Below, piece by piece: positions 1 through 7,017 of a DNA stretch of 64,000 nucleotides. Source of the stretch: Salinivirga cyanobacteriivorans (GTDB lineage Bacteria; Bacteroidota; Bacteroidia; Bacteroidales; Salinivirgaceae). The stretch spans positions 1,933,501-1,997,500 of the forward strand of contig NZ_CP013118.1 in NCBI RefSeq assembly GCF_001443605.1, read 5' to 3'. The position numbers were made by a program, and so were the translations under genes. Position 1 is the stretch's first letter. Every line of letters begins with the position of its first letter. Below the pieces are notes generated by a model, which worked only from the letters and a program-made list of their open reading frames with translations, did no database searches and had not been told where the DNA came from.

Positions 1-585
1 GATTTTGGGTGTACCTCATTCTTCCCCTCTAAAAATTTGGGGTGCTACGGCGATGGTGGTGCATTATATACAAATGACGATGAACTTGCTGCAATAGCAA
101 AAAGCATTACCAACCATGGTAGTACAGTAAAATACCACCACGACAGGATTGGCGTAAACAGTCGCCTCGATGCTATGCAGGCAGCAATACTAAAGGTGAA
201 ACTTAAAAACCTGGACGATTTTAACCGAAGACGTCAGGCAGCTGCTATCTTTTACGATCACCACCTTGAAGAGATACCAGAAATAGCAATACCTGTAAAA
301 CGAGATGCTTCAACACATACCTATCATCAATACACAATAAAAGTACCCAAAGGTGAAAACAAAAAATTACAGGAATATTTAAAAAAACACGACATCCCGT
401 CCATGATTTATTACCCGATACCGCTTCATAAGCAAGCCGCATTCGAACAATGGACAGATGACCGCACATTTCCCGTTTCAGATGAATTGGCTGAACGAGT
501 ATTATCTTTACCTATGCATACAGAACTTACAAAAGAGCAGCTTACCCATATTTGTAACACCATAAAAACATACTTCCATGAATAA
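1..585 (+). CDS. DegT/DnrJ/EryC1 aminotransferase, WbpE-like (5' end outside window)
   Basis: PLP-dependent sugar aminotransferase. The likely role is transamination of UDP-3-keto-GlcNAcA to the 3-amino sugar, as done by WbpE/WlbC. The reading frame is open from base 1, and the first codons give the PLP-lysine signature SFFPSKNLG with the Schiff-base lysine at bases 31-33; a TTG at 37 is therefore inside the gene, not its start. Only the C-terminal half (about 194 residues) is present, including the conserved region GVNSRLDAMQAAIL and the C-terminal small domain. The stop overlaps the next start by 8 bases, so the two are translationally coupled. The family is certain; the substrate is inferred from the three neighbouring genes of the same pathway. 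Confidence 0.93.
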   Translation, partial: DFGCTSFFPSKNLGCYGDGGALYTNDDELAAIAKSITNHGSTVKYHHDRIGVNSRLDAMQAAILKVKLKNLDDFNRRRQAAAIFYDHHLEEIPEIAIPVKRDASTHTYHQYTIKVPKGENKKLQEYLKKHDIPSMIYYPIPLHKQAAFEQWTDDRTFPVSDELAERVLSLPMHTELTKEQLTHICNTIKTYFHE

Positions 586-1159
586 AAACGATTTTTTCAT
601 TCATGAAACAGCAGTGATGGACGAGCCCTGCGAAATAGGGGAGGGTACAAAAATATGGCATTTTAGCCACATCATGAAAAACAGCCGCATTGGGAAAAAA
701 TGTAACCTGGGCCAAAATGTTGTCGTATCGCCTGATGTAGTGCTTGGCGACAATGTAAAGGTCCAAAACAATATTTCAATATATACTGGTGTAATTTGCG
801 AAGATGATGTATTTCTTGGACCAAGCATGGTTTTCACAAATGTAATCAATCCAAGAAGTGCAGTTCCCAGAAGAGACCAATATGCAAAAACAACCGTGCG
901 AAAAGGCGCGACAATAGGGGCAAATGCAACAATTGTATGCGGCAACGATATTGGCAAGTATGCCTTTATTGGAGCAGGAGCTGTGGTGACCAAAGCCATA
1001 CCCGATTATGCACTTGTGGTAGGAAACCCCTCAAGACAAATAGGCTGGATGAGCGAATATGGTCACCGGCTTCATTTCGACGAACACAACCGGGCACAAT
1101 GTCCCGAAAGCAAAGATTTTTACATACTTAAAAATGGACAAGTAAAAAAAGAGAGTTAA
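578..1159 (+). CDS. Hexapeptide-repeat N-acyltransferase, WbpD/WlbB-like
   Basis: A 193-residue left-handed beta-helix acyltransferase. It is predicted to N-acetylate the 3-amino group of UDP-2-acetamido-3-amino-2,3-dideoxy-glucuronate, using acetyl-CoA. Hexapeptide turns ([LIV]-G-x4 repeats such as IGEGTKIW, IGKKCNLG, LGDNVKVQ, IGANATIV, IGAGAVV) run from about residue 20 to 150. The WlbB/WbpD-typical segments FTNVINPRSAVPR and GNPSRQIGWMSEYG are both present. It starts inside the preceding aminotransferase gene and ends one base before the CoA-lyase gene. The acyl donor need not be acetyl-CoA, because a CoA-lyase gene follows directly. Confidence 0.9.
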   Translation: MNKNDFFIHETAVMDEPCEIGEGTKIWHFSHIMKNSRIGKKCNLGQNVVVSPDVVLGDNVKVQNNISIYTGVICEDDVFLGPSMVFTNVINPRSAVPRRDQYAKTTVRKGATIGANATIVCGNDIGKYAFIGAGAVVTKAIPDYALVVGNPSRQIGWMSEYGHRLHFDEHNRAQCPESKDFYILKNGQVKKES

Positions 1160-1160
1160 T

Positions 1161-1994
1161 ATGCTTAAATCATATTTCTTCGTCCCGGCAACAAAACAGA
1201 AGTTTATTGATAAGATGCCTGAAATAGAGGCAGACGAGTTTGTTTTCGATCTTGAAGACGCTATTGCCGAGAACGAAATTGAATCGGCATTCGAAAACCT
1301 TGAAAATATTGAAGGGCGTGAGCAGTATATTGTTAGGCCCAGATTGTATTCATCATCAGGAAAACTCAAAAACAAAAACCTGGAAAGACTCATCGACCTT
1401 GGCTTCAGAAGGTTTTACATACCCAAAGCGGAAACAAAACAGATGCTTGATGAGTTACTGAACATTTTTAATTACTATGATATCAAGGACCTGGAATGGT
1501 ATTACCTTGTGGAGTCGCCTTCAGCGCTTATGCATGTTAAAGAGATGGCGCTTTCGGGGAAATACCCCTTCAAAGGTCTTTGCCTGGGCGCCCAGGATTA
1601 TGCGGCAAACCTTGGCATGACCTATTCACTTGAAAATATAAAATGGGCAAGACACTATTTGCTAAACGTAGCAAAAGCCTGTAATATTGAAGCCATTGAT
1701 ATGGCCTCTATGGTACTGGAAGACCGTGATTTGTTTGAAAAAGAATGCCACCAGGGCTTTCAGATGGGCTACGATGCCAAAATAATAGTACATCCTGCAC
1801 AACTAAAAGTACTACAAGAAATTGAGTATTATAATCAGGCTGAAATTAACCATGCAATTGCCATTAATGAAAGGTTCGATCTGGAAAAACTCAAAGATTT
1901 TTCAATAGTAACCATCGATGGTCTAATTTACGAACGCCCACATATTGCGAGAATCAAAAAAATAATTGAATACCTGAACAAAAAGCAAAATTAA
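1161..1994 (+). CDS. HpcH/HpaI - CitE-like CoA-ester lyase/aldolase
   Basis: A 277-residue TIM-barrel protein of the citrate lyase beta/malyl-CoA lyase family. These enzymes cleave or form 3-hydroxyacyl-CoA thioesters (citryl-, malyl-, citramalyl-CoA) with a Mg ion. Family landmarks in order are FVPATKQKF at the N-terminus, the metal motif FDLEDAI, YIPKAE, the glutamate segment LVESPSALM, the aspartate segment LGAQDYAANLG, and the C-terminal IIVHPAQ. It sits between the N-acyltransferase and dehydrogenase genes with gaps of 1 and 3 bases, so it is clearly in the operon. It is not part of the known diamino-uronate pathway. One idea is that it supplies an unusual acyl-CoA for sugar decoration, but nothing in the sequence proves this. 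Confidence 0.87.
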   Translation: MLKSYFFVPATKQKFIDKMPEIEADEFVFDLEDAIAENEIESAFENLENIEGREQYIVRPRLYSSSGKLKNKNLERLIDLGFRRFYIPKAETKQMLDELLNIFNYYDIKDLEWYYLVESPSALMHVKEMALSGKYPFKGLCLGAQDYAANLGMTYSLENIKWARHYLLNVAKACNIEAIDMASMVLEDRDLFEKECHQGFQMGYDAKIIVHPAQLKVLQEIEYYNQAEINHAIAINERFDLEKLKDFSIVTIDGLIYERPHIARIKKIIEYLNKKQN

Positions 1995-1997
1995 TAA

Positions 1998-2933
1998 ATG
2001 AAAACATTCGGTATAATTGGCGTAGCTGGATATATAGCAGTTCGTCACCTCAAAGCAGTTAAAGAGACAGGAAATGAAGTTGTAGCTGCACTTGACAATT
2101 TTGACAGCGTTGGAATAATGGACTCATACTTCCCCGACGCTGACTTCTTTACAGAATTTGAGCGCTTCGACCGACACGTAGATAAACTTAAAAGACATGG
2201 TTCGCCACTGGACTATGTTTCCATTTGTTCCCCAAATTACCTTCATGATTCACACATCCGCTTTGCCATTAGACAAGGTGCAAATGCGATTTGTGAAAAA
2301 CCACTTGTACTGAATCCATGGAATGTAGAAGGATTAATGGACCTGGAAAAGGAGAGCGGGCAAAAAATTTATAATATTTTACAACTTCGCTACCACCCGG
2401 CCATTCTGGAGTTAAAGAAAAAAATTGAGCAACAACCCGACAAAATTCACGATATAGATCTCACCTACATCACAAGCCGCGGCAAATGGTATCATTTCTC
2501 ATGGAAAGGTGATCCTCTGAAATCAGGAGGCATTGCCACCAACATCGGAATTCATTTCTTTGACATGCTCACATGGATCTTTGGCGATGTAGAACAAAAC
2601 ATTACGCATAAACTCACAGACACAGATGCAGCAGGAATGCTTGTATTAAAAAAAGCGCGTGTTCGTTGGTTTTTGAGTGTGGATTATGAGAATGTACCCG
2701 CTGAAATAAAAGAAAAAGGACAGCGTACTTACCGTTCCATTACCGTTAATGGTGAAGAAATAGAATTCAGTGGTGGTTTTACTGACCTGCACACCAAAAG
2801 CTATGAAGAAATTCTTAATGGAAATGGATACGGCCCCGCCGACGCGAGAACATCTATAGAAATTGTACATGATATAAGGAATGCAAAAATCAGCAGTTTG
2901 ACGGGTGATTTCCATCCATTTCTAAAAAAGTAG
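1998..2933 (+). CDS. Gfo/Idh/MocA oxidoreductase, WbpB/WlbA-like UDP-sugar 3-dehydrogenase
   Basis: A 311-residue NAD(P)-dependent oxidoreductase predicted to oxidise C3 of UDP-GlcNAcA, creating the ketone used by the aminotransferase. The N-terminal Rossmann segment (FGIIGVAGYIAVRHLKA) differs from classical GxGxxG but matches the WlbA style. The CEKPLVL motif carries the conserved lysine, and the C-terminal half has the GGIATNIGIHFFDML substrate-domain segment. Length fits WbpB/WlbA (about 315). It is the fourth gene of the operon, with a 3-base gap before it and a 91-base gap to the dehydrogenase, which may have its own promoter. Confidence 0.88.
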   Translation: MKTFGIIGVAGYIAVRHLKAVKETGNEVVAALDNFDSVGIMDSYFPDADFFTEFERFDRHVDKLKRHGSPLDYVSICSPNYLHDSHIRFAIRQGANAICEKPLVLNPWNVEGLMDLEKESGQKIYNILQLRYHPAILELKKKIEQQPDKIHDIDLTYITSRGKWYHFSWKGDPLKSGGIATNIGIHFFDMLTWIFGDVEQNITHKLTDTDAAGMLVLKKARVRWFLSVDYENVPAEIKEKGQRTYRSITVNGEEIEFSGGFTDLHTKSYEEILNGNGYGPADARTSIEIVHDIRNAKISSLTGDFHPFLKK

Positions 2934-2974
2934 CCAATTAATAGTCAATGAATCAGCTTTGTTAATCAATTTTA

Positions 2975-3004
2975 TTTGTTGGAGAATAAAAATAAGTACA
3001 TTTT
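2975..3004 (+). promoter_or_regulatory. Weak candidate Bacteroidota promoter before the UDP-sugar dehydrogenase
   Basis: TTTG at 2975-2978, an 18-base spacer, then TACATTTT at 2997-3004, one mismatch from the TAnnTTTG -7 box. It lies in the only sizeable gap of the operon (2934-3024) and would give a short leader for the gene at 3025. The match is imperfect in an AT-rich stretch, so chance is possible. Confidence 0.3.
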
Positions 3005-3024
3005 TAAAACAAAAATAAAGTCCT

Positions 3025-4320
3025 ATGTACGAAGATATAACTAAAGGAGAAAAAATCATTTCAGTAATCGGGCTTGGCTATGTAGGCCTGCCTATTGCAT
3101 TAGAATTTGCAAAAAAAGTCAAAGTAATTGGCTTTGATATCAAAGCCGACCGGGTTGAGCAAATGAAAAAAGGTATTGACCCAAGCAGGGAGCTCAAGAA
3201 GGAAGCATTTGAAGGTTGCGACATAGAATTCACTGCCAACCCCGAAGACCTAAAAGCGGCCCACTTTCATATCGTTGCAGTCCCAACGCCCATTGATGAT
3301 CATCACCTACCTGACTTAAAGCCCCTGATTGCCGCATCAGAAGCTGTTGGCAAAATACTTAAAAAAGGAGACTACGTAGTTTATGAATCCACGGTATACC
3401 CCGGATGCACTGAAGAAGAGTGTATACCTGTACTGGAAGAAAAATCAGGACTCTCATTCGCCAAAGACTTTAAAGTTGGCTTCTCTCCTGAACGAATTAA
3501 CCCGGGCGATAAGCAACATACATTAACCACAATAAAAAAGGTGGTTTCAGGTAATGACGCTGAAGCACTGGAAAACATTGCGAAAACCTACGAAATGGTT
3601 ATTACAGCTGGTATTCACCGCGCTCCAACCATTAAAGTTGCAGAAGCAGCAAAAATTATTGAAAATACTCAGCGCGATGTAAACATTGCCTTGATGAATG
3701 AACTCTCTATGGTATTCAACAAAATGGATATCAACACGCTTGATGTGCTTGAAGCTGCCGGAACCAAATGGAACTTCCTGAATTTTTTCCCGGGCTTAGT
3801 CGGCGGTCATTGTATCGGTGTAGATCCGTATTATTTACTTTATAAAGCTAAAGAACTTGGGTACCACCCAAGAATGATAGACAGCGGACGTTCCATAAAT
3901 GATGGAATGGGTGCTTATGTAGTTAAAGAGGTTGTAAAAAAACTCGTGGGGCAGGATAAAAATGTTAAAGGTAGCCGTGTATTAATTATGGGCATAACCT
4001 TTAAAGAAGATGTTGCCGACATCCGAAACTCAAAAATTGTAGACCTTGTAAAAGAATTTGAAAGCTTTGGAGTAAATGTGGATGTTATTGATGAGATGGC
4101 CGATCCAAAAGAAGTAAAAGAGGAATATGACATCGATATAGTCAATAAAACCGACGGCCCTTACGATGTGGTATGTGTTGCCGTACAGCACGAGGCATAT
4201 AAGAAAATGGGGTCTAAAGATTTCTCCGACCTTGGCACCAAAGAATCTATTTTTGTTGACATTAAAGGCATATTTAAAAACAAAGTAGACGAAAAACAAT
4301 TTATTTACTGGAGTTTATAA
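3025..4320 (+). CDS. Nucleotide sugar dehydrogenase, WbpA/TviB-like UDP-GlcNAc 6-dehydrogenase
   Basis: A 431-residue NAD-dependent enzyme that oxidises C6 of a UDP-hexose derivative twice to the uronic acid. In this context that is probably UDP-GlcNAc to UDP-GlcNAcA, the first step of the operon's pathway. The N-terminal Rossmann fold is VIGLGYVGLPIALEFA (about residues 14-29). The catalytic cysteine is in GGHCIGVDPYYL, codon at 3811-3813, residue 263. The C-terminal UDP-binding domain includes GITFKEDVADIRNSK. Length and motifs fit WbpA/TviB better than UDP-glucose dehydrogenases. It is the last gene of the run and is followed by a clear terminator. No 2-epimerase (WbpI) is seen, so the product may stay in the gluco form or the epimerase may lie elsewhere. 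Confidence 0.92.
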   Translation: MYEDITKGEKIISVIGLGYVGLPIALEFAKKVKVIGFDIKADRVEQMKKGIDPSRELKKEAFEGCDIEFTANPEDLKAAHFHIVAVPTPIDDHHLPDLKPLIAASEAVGKILKKGDYVVYESTVYPGCTEEECIPVLEEKSGLSFAKDFKVGFSPERINPGDKQHTLTTIKKVVSGNDAEALENIAKTYEMVITAGIHRAPTIKVAEAAKIIENTQRDVNIALMNELSMVFNKMDINTLDVLEAAGTKWNFLNFFPGLVGGHCIGVDPYYLLYKAKELGYHPRMIDSGRSINDGMGAYVVKEVVKKLVGQDKNVKGSRVLIMGITFKEDVADIRNSKIVDLVKEFESFGVNVDVIDEMADPKEVKEEYDIDIVNKTDGPYDVVCVAVQHEAYKKMGSKDFSDLGTKESIFVDIKGIFKNKVDEKQFIYWSL

Positions 4321-4338
4321 CTCCGATAAAACAACCAA

Positions 4339-4387
4339 ACTGTCTGGGTATTTTAGTAACACCAAAATGCTTCAGACAGTTTTTTTA
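4339..4387 (+). terminator. Intrinsic terminator after the diamino-uronate operon
   Basis: The arms ACTGTCTG (4339-4346) and CAGACAGT (4373-4380) pair perfectly, with an inner ATTTT/AAAAT pairing, followed by a T-run at 4380-4386. It lies 18 bases past the dehydrogenase stop. Confidence 0.85.
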
Positions 4388-4518
4388 TTACCATCTTTGT
4401 GCCTTAATTCCGGAATATAAAGGGCATAATAAATCGGCTCAAACACAATTTTATCATTCAACTAATTACGCTAAAGATTGTAATACTACGGAGATTGTTT
4501 TAAGGAGAAACCGAAAAA

Positions 4519-5862
4519 ATGAGAGACCTTACCAACGGTAGTGAAAGAAGTCAAATTTTCCGTTTTGCTTTGCCCATGCTAATTGGCAACTTATTTCAGC
4601 AATTCTACAACATTGTTGACAGTATTATCGTTGGTAACTTCATTAATAAACAGGCGCTGGCTGCTGTTGGGGCATCATTCCCGGTAATTTTCACTTTAAT
4701 CTCATTTGTAATTGGAATCGGATCAGGTGCAACAATTGTTATATCACAATTTTTTGGAGCAAAAGATTACGACAAAGTAGTAAGAGCAATTGATACGACA
4801 TTCATTTTTATGTTTTTCGTATCCATAATTATCACTGCACTTGGGCTGCTATTTGGCGAAGAAATATTCGGCCTGTTACAACTTCCCCAGGAATTGTTAC
4901 CCCAGGCCATGGTTTATTTCAGTATTTACATAGGCGGATCGTTTGTGTTTTTTGGTTTTCAAACTACAAGCAGTATTCTTCGCGGACTTGGAGATAGTAA
5001 AACCCCGCTTTACTTTCTGATGATCGCCACCATTTTTAATGTTTTGCTCGACTTACTTTTCATTCTTGTATTCAATATGGGTATAGCAGGAGCAGCATTA
5101 GCCACGGTAATTTCGCAGGGAGGCGCATTTGTAACAGCTATAGTATACCTGAACAGAACACATGAGCTTATCCAGTTTTCGTTTAAAGGCCTGGTTTTCG
5201 ACAAAGAAATTTTTAAGAAAAGCCTGCGTATTGGATTACCAACATCATTTCAGCAATCTTTTATAGCCATTGGAATGACAGCCCTAATGGGTATTGTAAA
5301 CCAGTTTGGCACCAATGTAATTGCTGCATACAGTGTTGGCATGCGGCTAAACTCACTGGCAACACTCCCAGCAATGAATTTTGGATCGGCCCTTTCTATG
5401 TTTGTAGGCCAGAACCTGGGAGCCGGAAAAATAGAAAGAGTCCGAAAGGGTTATCTTTCAACCTTATTAATGTCTGCTACAATTAGTGTATTGGTAACCT
5501 TGGTCGTAGTAGTTTTTGGAAGCCAGTTAATGGCACTCTTTACGCAAGACGAATCCGTTATATCAATAGGGGCTGAATATTTGCTTATTGTAGGCTCTTT
5601 TTACATTATATTTTCGATAATGTTCAGTACCATAGGTGTTTTAAGGGGGGCCGGGGCAACTATCATCACCATGATTTCTTCGTTATTATCATTGTGGGCA
5701 GTAAGGCTTCCGATTGCCTGGTGGCTGTCTGGAGAAATTGGGTACGAAGGCATTTGGTGGGCCAACCCCATAGGCTGGGCTGTAAGTCTGGTTATTGTAC
5801 TTTCTTACTACCTGTCGGGTCGTTGGAAAACAAAAGGAGTTGTGGCCTCAAGACCAAATTAA
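4519..5862 (+). CDS. MATE family efflux transporter
   Basis: A 447-residue integral membrane protein of the multi-antimicrobial extrusion (MATE/NorM) family, which exports drugs or metabolites against Na+ or H+. It has about 12 hydrophobic segments in two similar halves. Family features include the N-terminal IFRFALPMLIGNLFQQFYNI and the segments VGASFPV and GIGSGATIVISQFFGA. A good Shine-Dalgarno-like AAGGAG lies at 4502-4507, about 11 bases ahead of the ATG. It stands alone between a terminator and an untyped gene. The exported compound cannot be told from sequence. Confidence 0.92.
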   Translation: MRDLTNGSERSQIFRFALPMLIGNLFQQFYNIVDSIIVGNFINKQALAAVGASFPVIFTLISFVIGIGSGATIVISQFFGAKDYDKVVRAIDTTFIFMFFVSIIITALGLLFGEEIFGLLQLPQELLPQAMVYFSIYIGGSFVFFGFQTTSSILRGLGDSKTPLYFLMIATIFNVLLDLLFILVFNMGIAGAALATVISQGGAFVTAIVYLNRTHELIQFSFKGLVFDKEIFKKSLRIGLPTSFQQSFIAIGMTALMGIVNQFGTNVIAAYSVGMRLNSLATLPAMNFGSALSMFVGQNLGAGKIERVRKGYLSTLLMSATISVLVTLVVVVFGSQLMALFTQDESVISIGAEYLLIVGSFYIIFSIMFSTIGVLRGAGATIITMISSLLSLWAVRLPIAWWLSGEIGYEGIWWANPIGWAVSLVIVLSYYLSGRWKTKGVVASRPN

Positions 5863-6044
5863 CATCTATTGTTTGACTCAATTGTTTGTTATGTAAAAGC
5901 TTTTCGAATAAAACAGATACTAACCCAAATTACCTTCCCCGGAAAGACTACAAATCTTGTTAACTGGCCGTTAATAAATCACTTCTACTTTAGGGTTTTT
6001 GCAAAAAAATTTTAATTTTGTAATAATACTGAAGCATTTGGAAT

Positions 6045-6560
6045 ATGCACTTTTTCGAGACAAGCAAAAAAGAAAAAAGCATTCTCGATCTTTTCACCTA
6101 CGACCTCACAACTTTTTTTTATGGTGAGTATAAAGAAGTGGAAAGCTACGACACAGAAGCTATGTTCATGATCGTATATGAACGCAAATTACCATGGGAC
6201 GAGCTTGACTTGCTTGACAGAGTGCAGTTTAAAGTTTTCTTTGATAAACATAATTTCACAGGCAGTAACCCGATCAACGTCAGGCTCTTTTCGGCCGAGC
6301 TGGAGGTTACCGATAAAAAAGTAGCCCATCTGATAGAACATGTTGTAGAGTTATATGGCAACGATGATTTTGGAACCGGCCTCTGGAATGAAAAAGATCA
6401 GGTGTTATTTGATCAAAAAAATTGGTCCCGGAGATGGTCTATACAAGAGGGAGAAAGCTTCATTACAATGTATTACAACGAAAATGGATTTGAAATGAAT
6501 ATTCTTTTTCTGAACAATATAATTAAACACACCGGGAAATACCTTAATATTAAAAGTTAA
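6045..6560 (+). CDS. Uncharacterised 171-residue cytoplasmic protein
   Basis: No family recognised. It is an acidic/aromatic soluble-looking protein with no signal peptide or membrane segment. Visible features are an N-terminal KKEKSILDLFTYDLTTFF, a central VAHLIEHVVELYGNDDFGTG, and a C-terminal beta-like segment FITMYYNENGFEMNILFLNN. A good -7 box, TAATTTTG, lies at 6013-6020, 25 bases ahead of the ATG, but without a well-spaced -33 element. It is followed after 35 bases by a DUF134 gene on the same strand. The upstream gap (5863-6044) shows nothing else. It is probably a real gene because of its length, the promoter element and clean codon use. Confidence 0.72.
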   Translation: MHFFETSKKEKSILDLFTYDLTTFFYGEYKEVESYDTEAMFMIVYERKLPWDELDLLDRVQFKVFFDKHNFTGSNPINVRLFSAELEVTDKKVAHLIEHVVELYGNDDFGTGLWNEKDQVLFDQKNWSRRWSIQEGESFITMYYNENGFEMNILFLNNIIKHTGKYLNIKS

Positions 6561-6595
6561 GCGCAACCTGCAATAAGCACAACCCAACCAAATTA

Positions 6596-6997
6596 ATGCC
6601 ACGAAGAACCAGAAAAAGAACCGTTTTTTTACCGCCAAAAGGCAGGGGGTGGAAATCTGTCAACAAAAACACTTCTGACACCATAACATTAAACTTCGAT
6701 GAATACGAAGCCATAAAGCTATTGGACTATGAGCACCTTAAGCAAGAAGAAGTAGCAGAAATAATGAATGTTTCCAGACCTACACTTACGAGAATTTATA
6801 ACGCCGCCAGAAAAAAAATGGCAAGAGCACTTGTGCGGGATGCACACATCAAAATTGAGGGTGGAAATATTGAAGTAAATGAATCCTGGTATTTTTGCTC
6901 CAATTGCAATATATCATTCAACATTTATGACACACACATTTTTTGCCCCATGTGTAAATCTGAAACTACCATCGAAAAAATTGCTGAAAACCTCTAG
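6596..6997 (+). CDS. DUF134 family HTH protein with C-terminal zinc-ribbon-like tail
   Basis: 133 residues. The N-terminal about 95 residues match DUF134 (UPF0251), a sigma-70 region-4-like helix-turn-helix family. Visible are MPRRTRKR, the segment LNFDEYEAIKLLDYEHLKQEE, and the HTH VAEIMNVSRPTLTRIYNAARKKMARAL. The last 35 residues add a CxxC-x(14)-CxxC arrangement (FCSNCNI and FCPMCKS), which could bind zinc or iron. It is presumed to be a DNA-binding regulator with unknown target. It is convergent with the Wzc-like gene, with only 20 bases between and no clear terminator hairpin. Confidence 0.85.
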   Translation: MPRRTRKRTVFLPPKGRGWKSVNKNTSDTITLNFDEYEAIKLLDYEHLKQEEVAEIMNVSRPTLTRIYNAARKKMARALVRDAHIKIEGGNIEVNESWYFCSNCNISFNIYDTHIFCPMCKSETTIEKIAENL

Positions 6998-7017
6998 AAA
7001 TATAGAATCTCAATAAC

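Noticed and set aside
601..999. 132-residue frame opposite the N-acyltransferase
   Set aside because: Shadow of the real gene on the other strand.
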